Assembly: GCA_020060485.1 (NCBI GenBank)
Contig: JAGVAB010000157.1
Span: 1-32,581, forward strand
Length of the DNA: 32,581 nucleotides
From: Anaerolineales bacterium
Lineage (GTDB): Bacteria > Chloroflexota > Anaerolineae > Anaerolineales > Anaerolineaceae
Direction: 5' to 3'
The position numbers and the translations under genes are program-made. The notes beneath the pieces were generated by a model. The model worked only from the letters and a program-made list of their open reading frames with translations, was not told the origin of the DNA and did no database searches. The first letter of the stretch is position 1, and every line of letters begins with the position of its first letter. Positions 15,801 through 23,662 of the stretch are shown in pieces.

Positions 15801-17547
15801 TACTCTCATGGGCGGTGAAGGGGATGATACCCTGGACGGCGGGGATGGCACGGATACCGTGGTGCAGACGATTGATAATGATATGACACTCACTGACACG
15901 TCGCTGACCGGCATGGGCAATGACACGCTGATCAGCATCGAGATTGCAGCCTTGACCGGTGGTGCCAGTGACAATCTCCTGGATGCCTCGGCTTTCAGCG
16001 GTCAGGCCTTTCTGTACGGTATGGGCGGTGATGACACCCTGATGGGCGGCGCCGGAAATGATACCCTGGATGGCGGGGATGGCGTGGACACAGTCGAGCA
16101 GACCGCGGATGTCGATATGACCCTGACTGATACTTCACTGACCGGCATGGGCCTGGATACCCTGATCAGCATTGAGATGGCGGTTTTGACTGGCGGGGCT
16201 GGTAACAATATCCTGAATGCACTTGGATTCAGCGGCCCGGTCATTTTGAATGGCGGCGCTGGCGATGATACCTTGATCGGTGGCGCTGGGGATGATGAGC
16301 TTGTGGGCGGGGACGGCACAGATACAGTGGTGCAGGAGGTGGATGCCGACATGATCCTGACCGATGATTCTCTGACCGGTATGGGTACTGATTATCTTGA
16401 CAGCATTGAGCGGGCGAGGTTGATCGGTGGTGCAGGCAACAATACCATTGATGCTTCCGGATTCAGCGGTCAGGCCTATCTGGATGGCGGTGACGGGGAT
16501 GACACATTGGTGGGAGGCGATGGGGACGACACGATCATTGGCGGAAATGGCAATGACACCATTACCACCAGTTCCGGACAGGATACGATCACCGGCGGCG
16601 AAGGAGATGACACTTTTCTCTTCAGCGGTGAAACTGGGTCAGTTGCGCCAACCGTAGTCAGCGGTGGGGGTGGTTTCAATCTGTTCAAGTTCCTGACTGG
16701 CGCTTCCGGACGGGTTGAATTAGACACCACCAGTGATGAAGATACTCTGGATTTCAGCGAATATGACGGTGCAGTGGTCATTGATCTGGCTCTGCTGGAT
16801 GTGGAACAAAATGTGGGCTACAATGCCGCAGGTGAAGACCTGTTCATTACTTTGAAGGGCTGGTTCAAGCGTTTGATCGGTTCCGCCTTCGACGACGTGC
16901 TGCTGGGCAATGACCTGGAAAATGAAATCTATGGCGGCCCTGGCGACGATCAGTTGGATGGTGGTGGGGGTCATGATCTGCTGGATGGCGGCCCTGGCAC
17001 GGACACCGATCTGGATAAAGGGGATGGAGACACCTGGGTCAACATGGAATTGCCTCTGGATCCTGTCGATGACGACGATGATGACGACGGCATGGATGAT
17101 GATGGTGGCGGAACCTCGACGGCACAGTTCCTGGTGACCGGCTTGATCCCTGTCACTGGTACCTTGCAGCCATTGATTTGCGACGCAGGCAGCAATGTGG
17201 CTGTGTTGACCACTCTCACCGGTGACAAGGTGTACTTCAAGAACCTTTGTGGTATGCAGGCCATTGTACAGCCAGCTGCATCGCTCCCAGGGTTTTTACC
17301 AGAGGGCAGGCAGATGGTAAGCGCCTTGAGTATTGTGATTGCGGACGGCAATGGGAAAGTTTTGCAGGAATTGCCGCCACTTGCTTCACTCACAGTTGCT
17401 TTCAAACAAAACGGCTTGGTCAATGGCGGTGCACAAACCTTGTTTTGGAATGGGACAGGTTGGTTAACGCTGGACGCTCAGTCCAATGAAGGTTTCATAG
17501 AGGTTAATGCCAATCAGGGCGGCCTGTACGTTCTGACGAATCGTTGA
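12856..17547 (+). CDS. Giant Sec-exported RTX (Ca-binding repeat) surface protein
   Basis: This encodes 1563 residues from the ATG at 12856, with GGAGG ten bases upstream. A frame upstream of it runs through the terminator and is not used. Residues 1-34 are a Sec signal (Lys/Arg-rich start, hydrophobic core, VLA-A cleavage). Residues 35-121 are RTX nonapeptides of the GGxGxD type. Residues 122-1231 are 14 tandem repeats, each pairing a DTVVQT...LTGMGxDTLISIE...NASAFSG strand block with RTX nonapeptides. More RTX repeats follow, then a D-rich linker (PVDDDDDDDGMDDDGGG) and a C-terminal domain of about 150 residues with two Cys. It should bind many Ca2+ ions and fold outside the cell as a long beta-roll rod, an adhesin or matrix protein. 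Classical RTX exporters and a C-terminal type I signal are absent, which suits Sec export in a monoderm. Expression probably depends on the leader terminator. Confidence 0.92.
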   Translation: MNTNKMLRLKKLLRSVILAMLLLSAQIPPQVLAAVINGTNGPDIITGTEEDDTIDARNGDDTVHALGGNDTVFGGGGNDIIYGGTGNDTLYGDAGNDQIYGEDGDDTLYGGANNDLLNGGNGTDTVVQEGNTNMTLTNTTLTGDGTDTLASIEIARLTGGNGPNTLDASAFSGQVFLNGLGGNDTLRGGSGDDFLDGGLGNDNLYGGGGTDTVVQTANVDMTLTNTQLTGQGTDSLNSIEQAILTGGAGNNTLDASTFSGQVYLYGLAGNDILRGGSGDDFLDGGEGNDALYGGAGTDTVVQTANANMTLSDTQLTGQGTDSLNSIERAILTGGAGNNTLNASDFSGSVVLNGMDGNDTLLGGAGDDTLDGGDGTDTVVQTVDADMILTNTSLTGMGNDTLISIEQANLTGGASDNLLNASAFSGPVFLYGMGGNDTLMGGAGNDTLDGGDGTDTVEQTADVDMTLTNTSLTGMGLDTLISIEIAALTGGAGNNKLVASAFSGSVILTGGAGDDILMGGAGDDTLDGGEGTDTVVQTVDADMTLTDDSLTGMGLDTLISIEIAALTGGASSNLLDASAFSGQAFLYGMDGNDTLLGGAGDDTLDGGDGIDTVVQTVDADMTLTNTSLTGMGLDTLINIELAALTGGAGNNFINASGFSGQVNIDGDDGDDTLMGGAGNDTLDGGDGTDTVVQTVNANMTLTDDSLTGMGLDTLISIEIAALTGGVGNNILNASAFSGQAFLSGMGGDDTLMGGEGDDTLDGGDGTDTVVQTIDNDMTLTDTLLTGMGNDTLISIERAELTGGASDNILDASAFSGQAFLYGMGGDDTLLGGAGNDTLDGGDGTDTVEQTADANMTLTNTSLTGMGLDTLISIEIAALTGGAGNNTLNASAFTGSVFLYGMGGNDILMGGFGNDTLEGGAGTDTVVQTANADMTLTDDSLTGMGTDSLDSIERAELIGGAGNNKLDASAFSGQVVLSGMGGDDTLMGGEGDDTLDGGDGTDTVVQTIDNDMTLTDTSLTGMGNDTLISIEIAALTGGASDNLLDASAFSGQAFLYGMGGDDTLMGGAGNDTLDGGDGVDTVEQTADVDMTLTDTSLTGMGLDTLISIEMAVLTGGAGNNILNALGFSGPVILNGGAGDDTLIGGAGDDELVGGDGTDTVVQEVDADMILTDDSLTGMGTDYLDSIERARLIGGAGNNTIDASGFSGQAYLDGGDGDDTLVGGDGDDTIIGGNGNDTITTSSGQDTITGGEGDDTFLFSGETGSVAPTVVSGGGGFNLFKFLTGASGRVELDTTSDEDTLDFSEYDGAVVIDLALLDVEQNVGYNAAGEDLFITLKGWFKRLIGSAFDDVLLGNDLENEIYGGPGDDQLDGGGGHDLLDGGPGTDTDLDKGDGDTWVNMELPLDPVDDDDDDDGMDDDGGGTSTAQFLVTGLIPVTGTLQPLICDAGSNVAVLTTLTGDKVYFKNLCGMQAIVQPAASLPGFLPEGRQMVSALSIVIADGNGKVLQELPPLASLTVAFKQNGLVNGGAQTLFWNGTGWLTLDAQSNEGFIEVNANQGGLYVLTNR
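13219..16548 (+). repeat. Fourteen in-frame tandem repeats within the RTX gene
   Basis: The first two units are 261 bp (87 codons) and the next twelve are 234 bp (78 codons). The two longer units carry one extra RTX nonapeptide. There is higher-order structure: units 8-10 resemble units 11-13 with an offset of exactly 702 bp (three units), for instance at 15079 and 15781. Units 5 and 10 share a long identical block 1170 bp apart (five units; 14281 and 15451). This points to repeated unequal exchange or slippage in multi-unit steps. Confidence 0.9.
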
Positions 17548-17571
17548 TGTCTTTCAGATGAGAATAGAAAA

Positions 17572-17607
17572 CCAAAGGCTGTCGATCTATGACAGCCTTT
17601 GGTTTTT
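17572..17607. terminator. Bidirectional terminator between convergent genes
   Basis: CCAAAGGCTGTC (17572-17583), 7-base loop, GACAGCCTTTGG (17591-17602), then TTTTT. The left side is preceded by AAAA, giving T's on the minus strand as well. It lies between the RTX gene and the convergent operon ending at 17656. Confidence 0.9.
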
Positions 17608-17655
17608 AAGATGGATATGCGAGGCGCAGTTCTTGTGGCAGACGGCGGGTGCGTA

Positions 17656-18726
17656 TCAGGGCACATCTTCAGGGCTGATCTCGCGTCCCTCGCGTGCCGA
17701 AAGCTGGGCTGCCAGGGTGAATTGCAACACCGCTTTGCCGGTGGGGCCGTCCAGCCTGGGGGCACCGCCGTGTTGTAAAACATCGAGCATGTGACGGGTG
17801 GCGGCAATGAAGCTGTCTTCCCATTCCACACCTTCCACTGGAACAGGTATTGTTTTCCCATCTTTAAAAAGCATCAGCTCCGGCAGATCGATGGTTTTGG
17901 CGGTATAACGGTTGATGAACAGAATACCTTTTTCACCAACGATCTCGATGCGGTCATCATCCGAGTAATATTTGGAATCCATCCGAATGTCTGGGGTGTG
18001 GGCGATGTCAAATACGCCATAGGCGCGCTTCTGCTTAAACTGGAACATGATCGTGGCCGGGGCATCAATGCAGACCCCGGGGGCAACGGGTGTTTTGTCA
18101 ATCCAGGCCATGACTCGCTGTGCCTGCCCCATCAGGTGAAAAGCCAGGGAGAACAGGTGGTAACCGTGGTCAAAGACCAGTTCTCCGCCGCCGCTTTTCT
18201 TCTCATTGAATCGCCAAATCCAGGCGTCCAGCGGGATCTTCCAGCCGTTGGGTGAGGTACCGGTGTTGATGTGCATGCGCAGCATGATCGGCTTGCCAAT
18301 CTCCCCGGCATCCAGCATTTCTTTCGCCTTGACAGCCGGGGCATAGTGCACAAAGTTTTCATAGACACGTAATAGCACCCCGGCCTGGTCGGCTGCGGTG
18401 ATCATCTCATCTGCTTCCGCTACCGAAAGACACATTGGTTTCTGCACCGAAATGTGTTTGCCAGCCTGGGCAGCCTGCACGGTCATGGGACAGTGCAGAT
18501 GATGCGGCACCAGCAGTTCAACCAGATCGATCTCGGGGTCTTTGAGCAGTTCGGTGTAATCACTGTACACCTTTCCGACTTGCCACTCCCTGGCTTTTTG
18601 TTTGCCCCGCTTTGCATTGCTTTCACAGATGGCAACGACTTTTGCGTCCGACCTGTTATGGTAACCAAGAATATGCAGGTCCGAGATGCGTCCACAGCCC
18701 ACAATGGCAACACCAATTGGTTTCAT
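17656..18726 (-). CDS. Gfo/Idh/MocA-family oxidoreductase
   Basis: This encodes 356 residues. The ATG at 18724-18726 overlaps the symporter stop as ATGA and has AGGAG upstream, which decides the start; the open frame reads much further up inside the symporter gene. The NAD-binding motif VAIVGCGRIS is at 6-15. The usual EKP is here QKP (95-97), keeping Lys96. The C-terminal domain has VFDHGYHLFSLAFHLMG, with His188 and His190 as likely active-site residues. It is the last gene of the second catabolic operon and translationally coupled to the symporter, so it likely oxidises or reduces the sugar or polyol that the symporter imports. It is only distantly like the dehydrogenase at 1401-2372. Confidence 0.92.
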   Translation of the reverse strand: MKPIGVAIVGCGRISDLHILGYHNRSDAKVVAICESNAKRGKQKAREWQVGKVYSDYTELLKDPEIDLVELLVPHHLHCPMTVQAAQAGKHISVQKPMCLSVAEADEMITAADQAGVLLRVYENFVHYAPAVKAKEMLDAGEIGKPIMLRMHINTGTSPNGWKIPLDAWIWRFNEKKSGGGELVFDHGYHLFSLAFHLMGQAQRVMAWIDKTPVAPGVCIDAPATIMFQFKQKRAYGVFDIAHTPDIRMDSKYYSDDDRIEIVGEKGILFINRYTAKTIDLPELMLFKDGKTIPVPVEGVEWEDSFIAATRHMLDVLQHGGAPRLDGPTGKAVLQFTLAAQLSAREGREISPEDVP

Positions 18727-20120
18727 GCGCTTTGCTCCTGCTGGGTATCTTTTTCGGCCAATTGCTGGCGGATGCTGGCGTGTTTCTGGCGGGTGATGGG
18801 GTACCAGATCAGTAATGGCAGGGTCAACAGAATAACGATGCCGGGGATAGGCCCAAAGAAGAAGCGGATTCCGAAGAGGGATCGTGTGGTTTGTGCCACA
18901 TTTGGCACATAGCCATATCCGGTCAGAATCCAGCCCACACCCGCGATGGCAAAAGCCTCGGAGATTTTGGTAGCCAGGCCCCACACACCGAAATACATAC
19001 CGCTGCGAAATTCGCCGGTATTCAGGCGATCATAGTCGACCACATCGGCTACCATGGCCCAGGGGAAGATCCACTGGGCGCCGAAACCGATGCCTGCCAG
19101 GCTTGCCAGAATATAGATCAGGGTTGATTTTTCATGGGGCAGGAAAAAAGAGCAGCCCACAGCAATCGCCCCGATGGACATACCAATCGCATAGGCCGGG
19201 CCTTTGTCCAGCTTTTCGCTGAACTTTTTCCAGACGGGCAAGGAGAGGGTAACAAAGACCAACATCAAGCCCATCACCAGCGGAATTTCACCCTTCATTA
19301 ACAGGTGGTATTCCAGAAAGTAAGCCATCAGGGTTTTGATCAGGGCAAATGACAGGTTGATGACCAGATAGGCGACGCATAGCTGGAGAAAAGGCCTGTT
19401 GGAGAAGGTGGCCTTGAAACTGCCCCAAACATTGGTTGTGGCTTCCGTTGCGATCACTTTCTGCCGTTCGCGCAGTCCGGAGGCCGAGATGAGCAGCACC
19501 ACCGCACAGATAGCGCCATACAGAATGCCCACAAAACCCCATCCAGAGCGCTCCAGTGCGAAGGCACCCACGATAATGGGCGTCAGGGCCACACCTACCA
19601 GATAAGCTGGAACGGCCATCACCATGCGGAAGGTGGTCAAGGCACTGCGCTCATCATAGTCATCGGTGAGTTCCGAGGTCAGGGCGTAGTAGGGCACATT
19701 GGTCAGGGTCCATAGGGTATCAAAAAGGATGAAGGTCAGGGCGATCCAGATGAAGGTCATCACCCGTGATACGCCTTGGGGGACGAACCACAGCAAGGAG
19801 ATGCTGATCCCCAGCGGGATGGCGCCAAAGAACATGAATACCCGCCGCCGGCCGATCTTTGCATTGGTGCGGTCTGCAATCCAGCCGAAGAGGGGATCAT
19901 TGACCGCATCCCAGAATTTTCCAATGAGCAGGGCATTGCCGGCCAGAGCGGGCAAGATCATGGCCCCATCGGTGTAGAATTTCATCAGGAAGAATTGAAT
20001 GGCAGAGTTGATGATGGCATTGCCGATGTCACCGATGCCATAGAAGAATTTGGTGAGAAAAGTGAGTTTCTGTCCGGCATCTGCCTTGGGTTGACCTGAT
20101 TCAGGGGTTGGGGTAGACAT
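18723..20120 (-). CDS. GPH-family sugar:cation symporter (MFS superfamily)
   Basis: This encodes 465 residues from an ATG, with GTGGAG about 11 bases upstream. Features of glycoside-pentoside-hexuronide symporters are KFFYGIGDIGNAI near the N-terminus, KFWDAVNDPLFGWIADRTNAKIGRRR (the family D...P..G...DRT..R.GRRR block, shown here in part as NDPLFGWIADRT), and a mid-protein TNVPYYALTSELTDDYDERS. Twelve hydrophobic segments are expected. It probably imports a glycoside, pentose, uronate or similar with Na+ or H+. It starts six bases after the isomerase gene and overlaps the dehydrogenase by four bases. Confidence 0.92.
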   Translation of the reverse strand: MSTPTPESGQPKADAGQKLTFLTKFFYGIGDIGNAIINSAIQFFLMKFYTDGAMILPALAGNALLIGKFWDAVNDPLFGWIADRTNAKIGRRRVFMFFGAIPLGISISLLWFVPQGVSRVMTFIWIALTFILFDTLWTLTNVPYYALTSELTDDYDERSALTTFRMVMAVPAYLVGVALTPIIVGAFALERSGWGFVGILYGAICAVVLLISASGLRERQKVIATEATTNVWGSFKATFSNRPFLQLCVAYLVINLSFALIKTLMAYFLEYHLLMKGEIPLVMGLMLVFVTLSLPVWKKFSEKLDKGPAYAIGMSIGAIAVGCSFFLPHEKSTLIYILASLAGIGFGAQWIFPWAMVADVVDYDRLNTGEFRSGMYFGVWGLATKISEAFAIAGVGWILTGYGYVPNVAQTTRSLFGIRFFFGPIPGIVILLTLPLLIWYPITRQKHASIRQQLAEKDTQQEQSA

Positions 20121-20126
20121 AGGGTT

Positions 20127-20753
20127 TTATCTCCACTTGTTGATGGCCTGTTTTAACGGGGTTTCGGCCAGTTGGTCAAATTGCAGGGCATCAAAAATGC
20201 CCGGGTAGCTCAATGCAGCATCGACAATGTCCTTTGGCATGGCTTTTACGATGTCAGCCATGCCCGGATGTGCTGCGCTGGAGATGTCCATCAATATCTG
20301 GCGGGATTCGCGCTGCGATTGCTGGCGGTGGGGCGGGTAGCCGATGCCCGACTCAACGCTGAACAAGGCGTCAAAGATCATTTTCAGATTGATATTCGAT
20401 GCCCAGCCATAGCCCTGGTTGAGCATCAACGAGATGCAATTACCGCCATTGATCTGGGTGAAGAGCCAGGCATCCAGCGGGGTGAGGATATGACCGCAGA
20501 ATACACCGGGGTATTGCATGGCAGAATTCAGAAAACCTTGCCCGGTACCGCAGCCACCCACGACAAAATCTGCCGAACCAAGGTTCAGGAACAGGGCAGC
20601 GAGAAAGCCGCTGTGTATATAGGTCAGTTCCGGCTGCTCGCCATTCTTCTTCATGCCGGCATTGATCAGTGTATGTCCCCGCCCTTCCAACGCGGCCACA
20701 ATATCCGCGTTCCGGTCAGCAGCGCTGGTTTCATTGAGTAACACGATTTTCAT
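20127..20753 (-). CDS. RpiB/LacA/LacB-family sugar-phosphate isomerase, second copy
   Basis: This encodes 208 residues from an ATG behind GAGGG. It is a clear paralogue of the protein at 2400-3038: both share NETSAAD, the VVGGCGTGQG active-site loop, YPGVFCGHIL, DAWLFTQINGGNCIS and NQGYGWA, and the same extended C-terminal part (GYPPHR). It likely catalyses the same kind of aldose-ketose isomerisation on a related substrate. It follows the transketolase remnant and precedes the symporter by six bases. In the first operon the same isomerase family follows a complete split transketolase, so this gene's partner appears to have been lost. Confidence 0.9.
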   Translation of the reverse strand: MKIVLLNETSAADRNADIVAALEGRGHTLINAGMKKNGEQPELTYIHSGFLAALFLNLGSADFVVGGCGTGQGFLNSAMQYPGVFCGHILTPLDAWLFTQINGGNCISLMLNQGYGWASNINLKMIFDALFSVESGIGYPPHRQQSQRESRQILMDISSAAHPGMADIVKAMPKDIVDAALSYPGIFDALQFDQLAETPLKQAINKWR

Positions 20754-20780
20754 ATTTGCCCTCTTTCTCCCAAAAGCTCT

Positions 20781-20870
20781 TCAGCGGCGGATTATACGCA
20801 GGCAGGTCATGCGCAATTCCCGGGCAATGTTTTCCAGCGACAGGATGTCTTTTTCCATCAAATTTTTCAT
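20781..20870 (-). pseudogene. Vestigial N-terminus of a split transketolase N half (29 codons)
   Basis: The ATG at 20868-20870 lies one base after the IolD-like stop (TGAAATG) and has AGGA upstream. The frame stops at 20781-20783. The peptide includes MEKDILSLENIARELR, which aligns without gaps to TEKLIIDLQEKARQLR, the first helix of the transketolase N half at 4043-4882. It continues with L..I..R where that protein has LEMIYHR. It then ends, just where GHPGGS would begin. Position also fits: in the first operon the transketolase halves directly precede the RpiB-like gene, as this fragment does here. I infer that the rest was deleted. A genuine short peptide is the alternative. Confidence 0.65.
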
Positions 20871-20871
20871 T

Positions 20872-22758
20872 TCATAGTCCTGTTTTGTGGCGCAAGGCCT
20901 GTGTATCTTGCACCCAATTGCCCACATTCCAGCGTCCAAAGACGCCCATTCCACCCAGTGGGTTTGGCCCATAATAGACTGGTATATGGATCAGGGAAAG
21001 CCCTTGATGCCGGTAGGCCTGGTCCAGGGCGGCAGTCAGCTCTTGCAGAGAAGCGCCGCCATCCAGGGCCAGCACCCCGGGTATGCTTTGCGCCCACTTC
21101 GCATAGTCGACACTTTGGGTGTTCCATGTTGCAAACTCGTGTTCATATTGCGCATTTTGCAAACCGGATATGGCCGCCATGCGGTTATTGTCAAAGATCA
21201 GCAGGCAGCCGCATGCGCCGTGTTCAACACCATCGACCAAGATCTGCGGATTCATGGTGAAAGAGCCATCCCCGCTAAAAGCCAGGAAGTAGGGCGGGCT
21301 TTTGGGAATTGCAGAAGCCAGAACAGCAGAAACGGCAAAGCCCATATAGCTGGCGCCAGTATCGGTAAAGGTGCGCCCGGGCTGTTCATCGGTAACGATC
21401 TGGAAGCCATTGGCCTGCACATCGCCGGCATCGAAGAAACGCAGGATATCCTTGTCTTCTGCCCAATCCAGGACAGCTTTGATGGCGGCCGGTTGGGTGA
21501 GTACTGGCTTGCCCCAGAACGCATCCGTCAGAAGTGGTGTTTCAAACCGCTCCTGTTTGAAGGATTCCCAATCCCGTTTTTTCTCCTGGCAAGCGGCGAA
21601 CCAGGGGGAAGGTGGACGGCTTACTTTGGCAGGGTATTTGGCAAGTTCTTGATTCAAGGTCTCCAGGGTGGCGGCGGCATCGCCCACCAAAGCCAGCGTG
21701 TCCTGATAGTGCAGGGCATCTTCAAAACCGGCGTTGATGTTGATCACGCGGGCCGCGTTGGGGTAACCAGTGCGGGAGCTATCCGATTGGCACACGGCCC
21801 GGGTACCCACGGCGATCAGCAAATCTGTTTCGTCCATGGCGAAGTTTCCGCACAGGCTGCCTTTCGAACCGCCCACACCCATGCAGCGGGGATTGCTGTA
21901 CGCCACAGCGCCGGTGGCAATCGGGGTGTACACGCAAACCGCGTCGGCCAGTTCCAGCAGACGGGTCAGGCCAACGCTGGCTTGTATACCCCCGCCGCCG
22001 ACCTTGACCAGCACCTTTTTCGCTGAGCGGATCCATTCGGCGGCTTTTTGATAATCTCCCGCGGCAGCCCCCGGACGAGGCGGGGCGCCGGCAGGTAATT
22101 CCCGCAGATTGTATCCTGACATGGTCGCTGGCTGGGTGTTCATTGGCAGCAACAAAAAGAAGGGTCCCGCCCGGTATGGGTGATCAACCGTATTCAACCC
22201 GTGCCGCAGGGCAGTGGAAAGCGCCTGGGGAGTGTGCAGGCTGTAAGCATTGCCCATGCAGGACATCATTTTGAGGAACAAGGCCTGCTCGTGTTTGGGC
22301 ACTTGCTGCATGTTGAAGCCTTCATCTTCGCTGGTTTCGTCGCCCAGCAGATACCATATCCCAATCCCGTTGGATGCTGGTACGATGGATGCCGCCAGGG
22401 CCTGCATTGCCCCCGGGCCGATGGATGTGATCACAGCAGCTTTTTCACCCGTGGCCCATTTGAGGGCCACAGCGGCATGTGAGGCTTCGATCTCGCTGCG
22501 CAGACCAAGCACTCTTACCAGGCCGGCTTCCTGATAGATGCGCAGGACTTCCCCGATCTCGGTGGAACCATGGCCGAAGACAGCGAAGAAGGTTTTCACG
22601 CCCTGGCGCAACAGACCAAGTACGATCAATTCGGAAAGGGTTGAATCCAGAAACAGCGGCAGTGCTCCGGCAGACAGGGCTTCTTCCAGCCCTCCATGAT
22701 CGGCGATGACCCGGGCGTGTGCCTGCCGCGCGGCCAACGTTTCTTGCAATGTGTTCAC
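20872..22758 (-). CDS. ThDP-dependent enzyme, IolD-like (trihydroxycyclohexanedione hydrolase family)
   Basis: This encodes 628 residues starting at GTG (22756-22758), five bases after GGAGG. An upstream ATG overlapping the IclR stop has no ribosome site. The family is the acetohydroxy-acid-synthase fold. The N-terminal PYR domain has VFGHGSTEIGE and the cofactor-activating Glu89 in LGLRSEIEASHAAVALKWA, then TSIGPGAMQALAAS. The C-terminal PP domain has GDGS (496-499) and the paired Asn 524-525. Length and the SIGPGA block resemble IolD, which opens a cyclic dione in inositol breakdown. No other iol gene is here, so the true substrate is open. It sits between the IclR gene and the transketolase remnant. 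Confidence 0.85.
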   Translation of the reverse strand: MNTLQETLAARQAHARVIADHGGLEEALSAGALPLFLDSTLSELIVLGLLRQGVKTFFAVFGHGSTEIGEVLRIYQEAGLVRVLGLRSEIEASHAAVALKWATGEKAAVITSIGPGAMQALAASIVPASNGIGIWYLLGDETSEDEGFNMQQVPKHEQALFLKMMSCMGNAYSLHTPQALSTALRHGLNTVDHPYRAGPFFLLLPMNTQPATMSGYNLRELPAGAPPRPGAAAGDYQKAAEWIRSAKKVLVKVGGGGIQASVGLTRLLELADAVCVYTPIATGAVAYSNPRCMGVGGSKGSLCGNFAMDETDLLIAVGTRAVCQSDSSRTGYPNAARVININAGFEDALHYQDTLALVGDAAATLETLNQELAKYPAKVSRPPSPWFAACQEKKRDWESFKQERFETPLLTDAFWGKPVLTQPAAIKAVLDWAEDKDILRFFDAGDVQANGFQIVTDEQPGRTFTDTGASYMGFAVSAVLASAIPKSPPYFLAFSGDGSFTMNPQILVDGVEHGACGCLLIFDNNRMAAISGLQNAQYEHEFATWNTQSVDYAKWAQSIPGVLALDGGASLQELTAALDQAYRHQGLSLIHIPVYYGPNPLGGMGVFGRWNVGNWVQDTQALRHKTGL

Positions 22759-22771
22759 GTGAGCCTCCAAT

Positions 22772-23515
22772 CTAAACATTTTTGAATTTGAGGCGGTTGG
22801 ACAATTCATGACCGATTTCAATCACGATCCCGGCCAGTTCATTCAGTTTCTCCGGGCTGACTCTGGCTGTTGGGCCGGATACACCGATCGCACCGACCAC
22901 CTTGTCACGGAAGTCAAACACCGGCACTGCGATGCAGCGTACATCCTGGTCGTATTCTTCATCATCTATGGCATAACCGCGCTGGCGGGTCTTAACCATC
23001 TCGGCCTCCAGCAGTTCAGGGCTGATGATCGTCATCTCCGTGCGTTTTGCCAGATTGGAGGGCAGTGGATAATCACCGAAAGCCAGCAGAGCTTTACCCA
23101 GAGCAGTACAGTGCAAGGGCGCCATGTGGCCCACTTCGGCGTTCACCCGCAGGGTGGCCGGTGATTCCACTTGGTCAATATACAGGGCCTGGTCCTGGGC
23201 GTGGATGGCAAGGTGGGCGCATTCACCGGTAGCTTCGACCAGCTTGCGCAGGTAGGGTTTGGCCGTTTCACGCAGGGGCATACGATTGATCAGGCTGCGG
23301 CTGAGATGTACCACCATGGGCCCCAGTTGATAGCTGCGGCCATCGGCGGCTTTCTCGGCAAAACCGTATTTCACCAGAGTTTGTAACATTCGGGAGGCCG
23401 TGCCTTTGTCAAAGCCCATTTGATTGGCCAATTCCATGACCCCGACACCTTGTTCGGCATCTGCCATGATCTCCAGGATTTTCAGTCCTCTTGCCAGTGA
23501 TTGAATTTCATTCAT
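22772..23515 (-). CDS. IclR-family transcriptional regulator
   Basis: This encodes 247 residues from the ATG at 23513-23515. The open frame extends 30 codons into the operator region, which argues for the inner start, though its ribosome site (CGGGG) is weak. The N-terminal winged helix has RGLKILEIMADAEQGVGVME, then FDKGTASRMLQTLVKYGF. The effector domain has AHLAIHAQDQALYIDQVES, LHCTALGKALLA, and the C-terminal IAVPVFDFRDKVVGAIGVSGP. It is the first gene of the second catabolic operon and likely senses its substrate and controls its own transcription through the repeats at 23539-23582. Confidence 0.93.
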   Translation of the reverse strand: MNEIQSLARGLKILEIMADAEQGVGVMELANQMGFDKGTASRMLQTLVKYGFAEKAADGRSYQLGPMVVHLSRSLINRMPLRETAKPYLRKLVEATGECAHLAIHAQDQALYIDQVESPATLRVNAEVGHMAPLHCTALGKALLAFGDYPLPSNLAKRTEMTIISPELLEAEMVKTRQRGYAIDDEEYDQDVRCIAVPVFDFRDKVVGAIGVSGPTARVSPEKLNELAGIVIEIGHELSNRLKFKNV

Positions 23516-23538
23516 GTTGGACCCCGTTTTTGATAAAT

Positions 23539-23582
23539 TGTTGCGTATTATACAACAGTGTTGCGTATTATGATTGTACAAT
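23539..23582. promoter_or_regulatory. Operator and -10 region of the IclR operon
   Basis: GTTGCGTATTAT occurs twice in direct orientation (23540-23551 and 23560-23571), exactly 20 bp apart, about two helical turns. The left copy lies within a TGTTG...CAACA inverted repeat (23539-23557). A perfect ATTGTACAAT palindrome follows at 23573-23582. A minus-strand TATAAT (23547-23552) lies inside the left copy, so a bound regulator would cover the promoter. No good -35 is visible. Confidence 0.7.
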
Positions 23583-23662
23583 AATTGGGTTACACTTGTC
23601 AACACCCAACCCGTAGGGCAATTGCATCAAAATTCTTTTCTGCGATAAATGAATGTTTACCC

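Noticed and set aside
13152..16352. Several minus-strand frames rich in Pro, Ser and Val across the RTX gene
   Set aside because: They are antisense shadows of the tandem repeats, with no independent start signals.
13219..16548. Regular direct repeats that might suggest CRISPR
   Set aside because: The period is 234/261 bp, all units are coding and in frame, and there are no short repeats with unique spacers.
18727..18984. 86-residue N-terminal extension of the second Gfo/Idh/MocA protein
   Set aside because: It lies inside the symporter gene in another frame; the ATGA overlap with AGGAG marks the true start.
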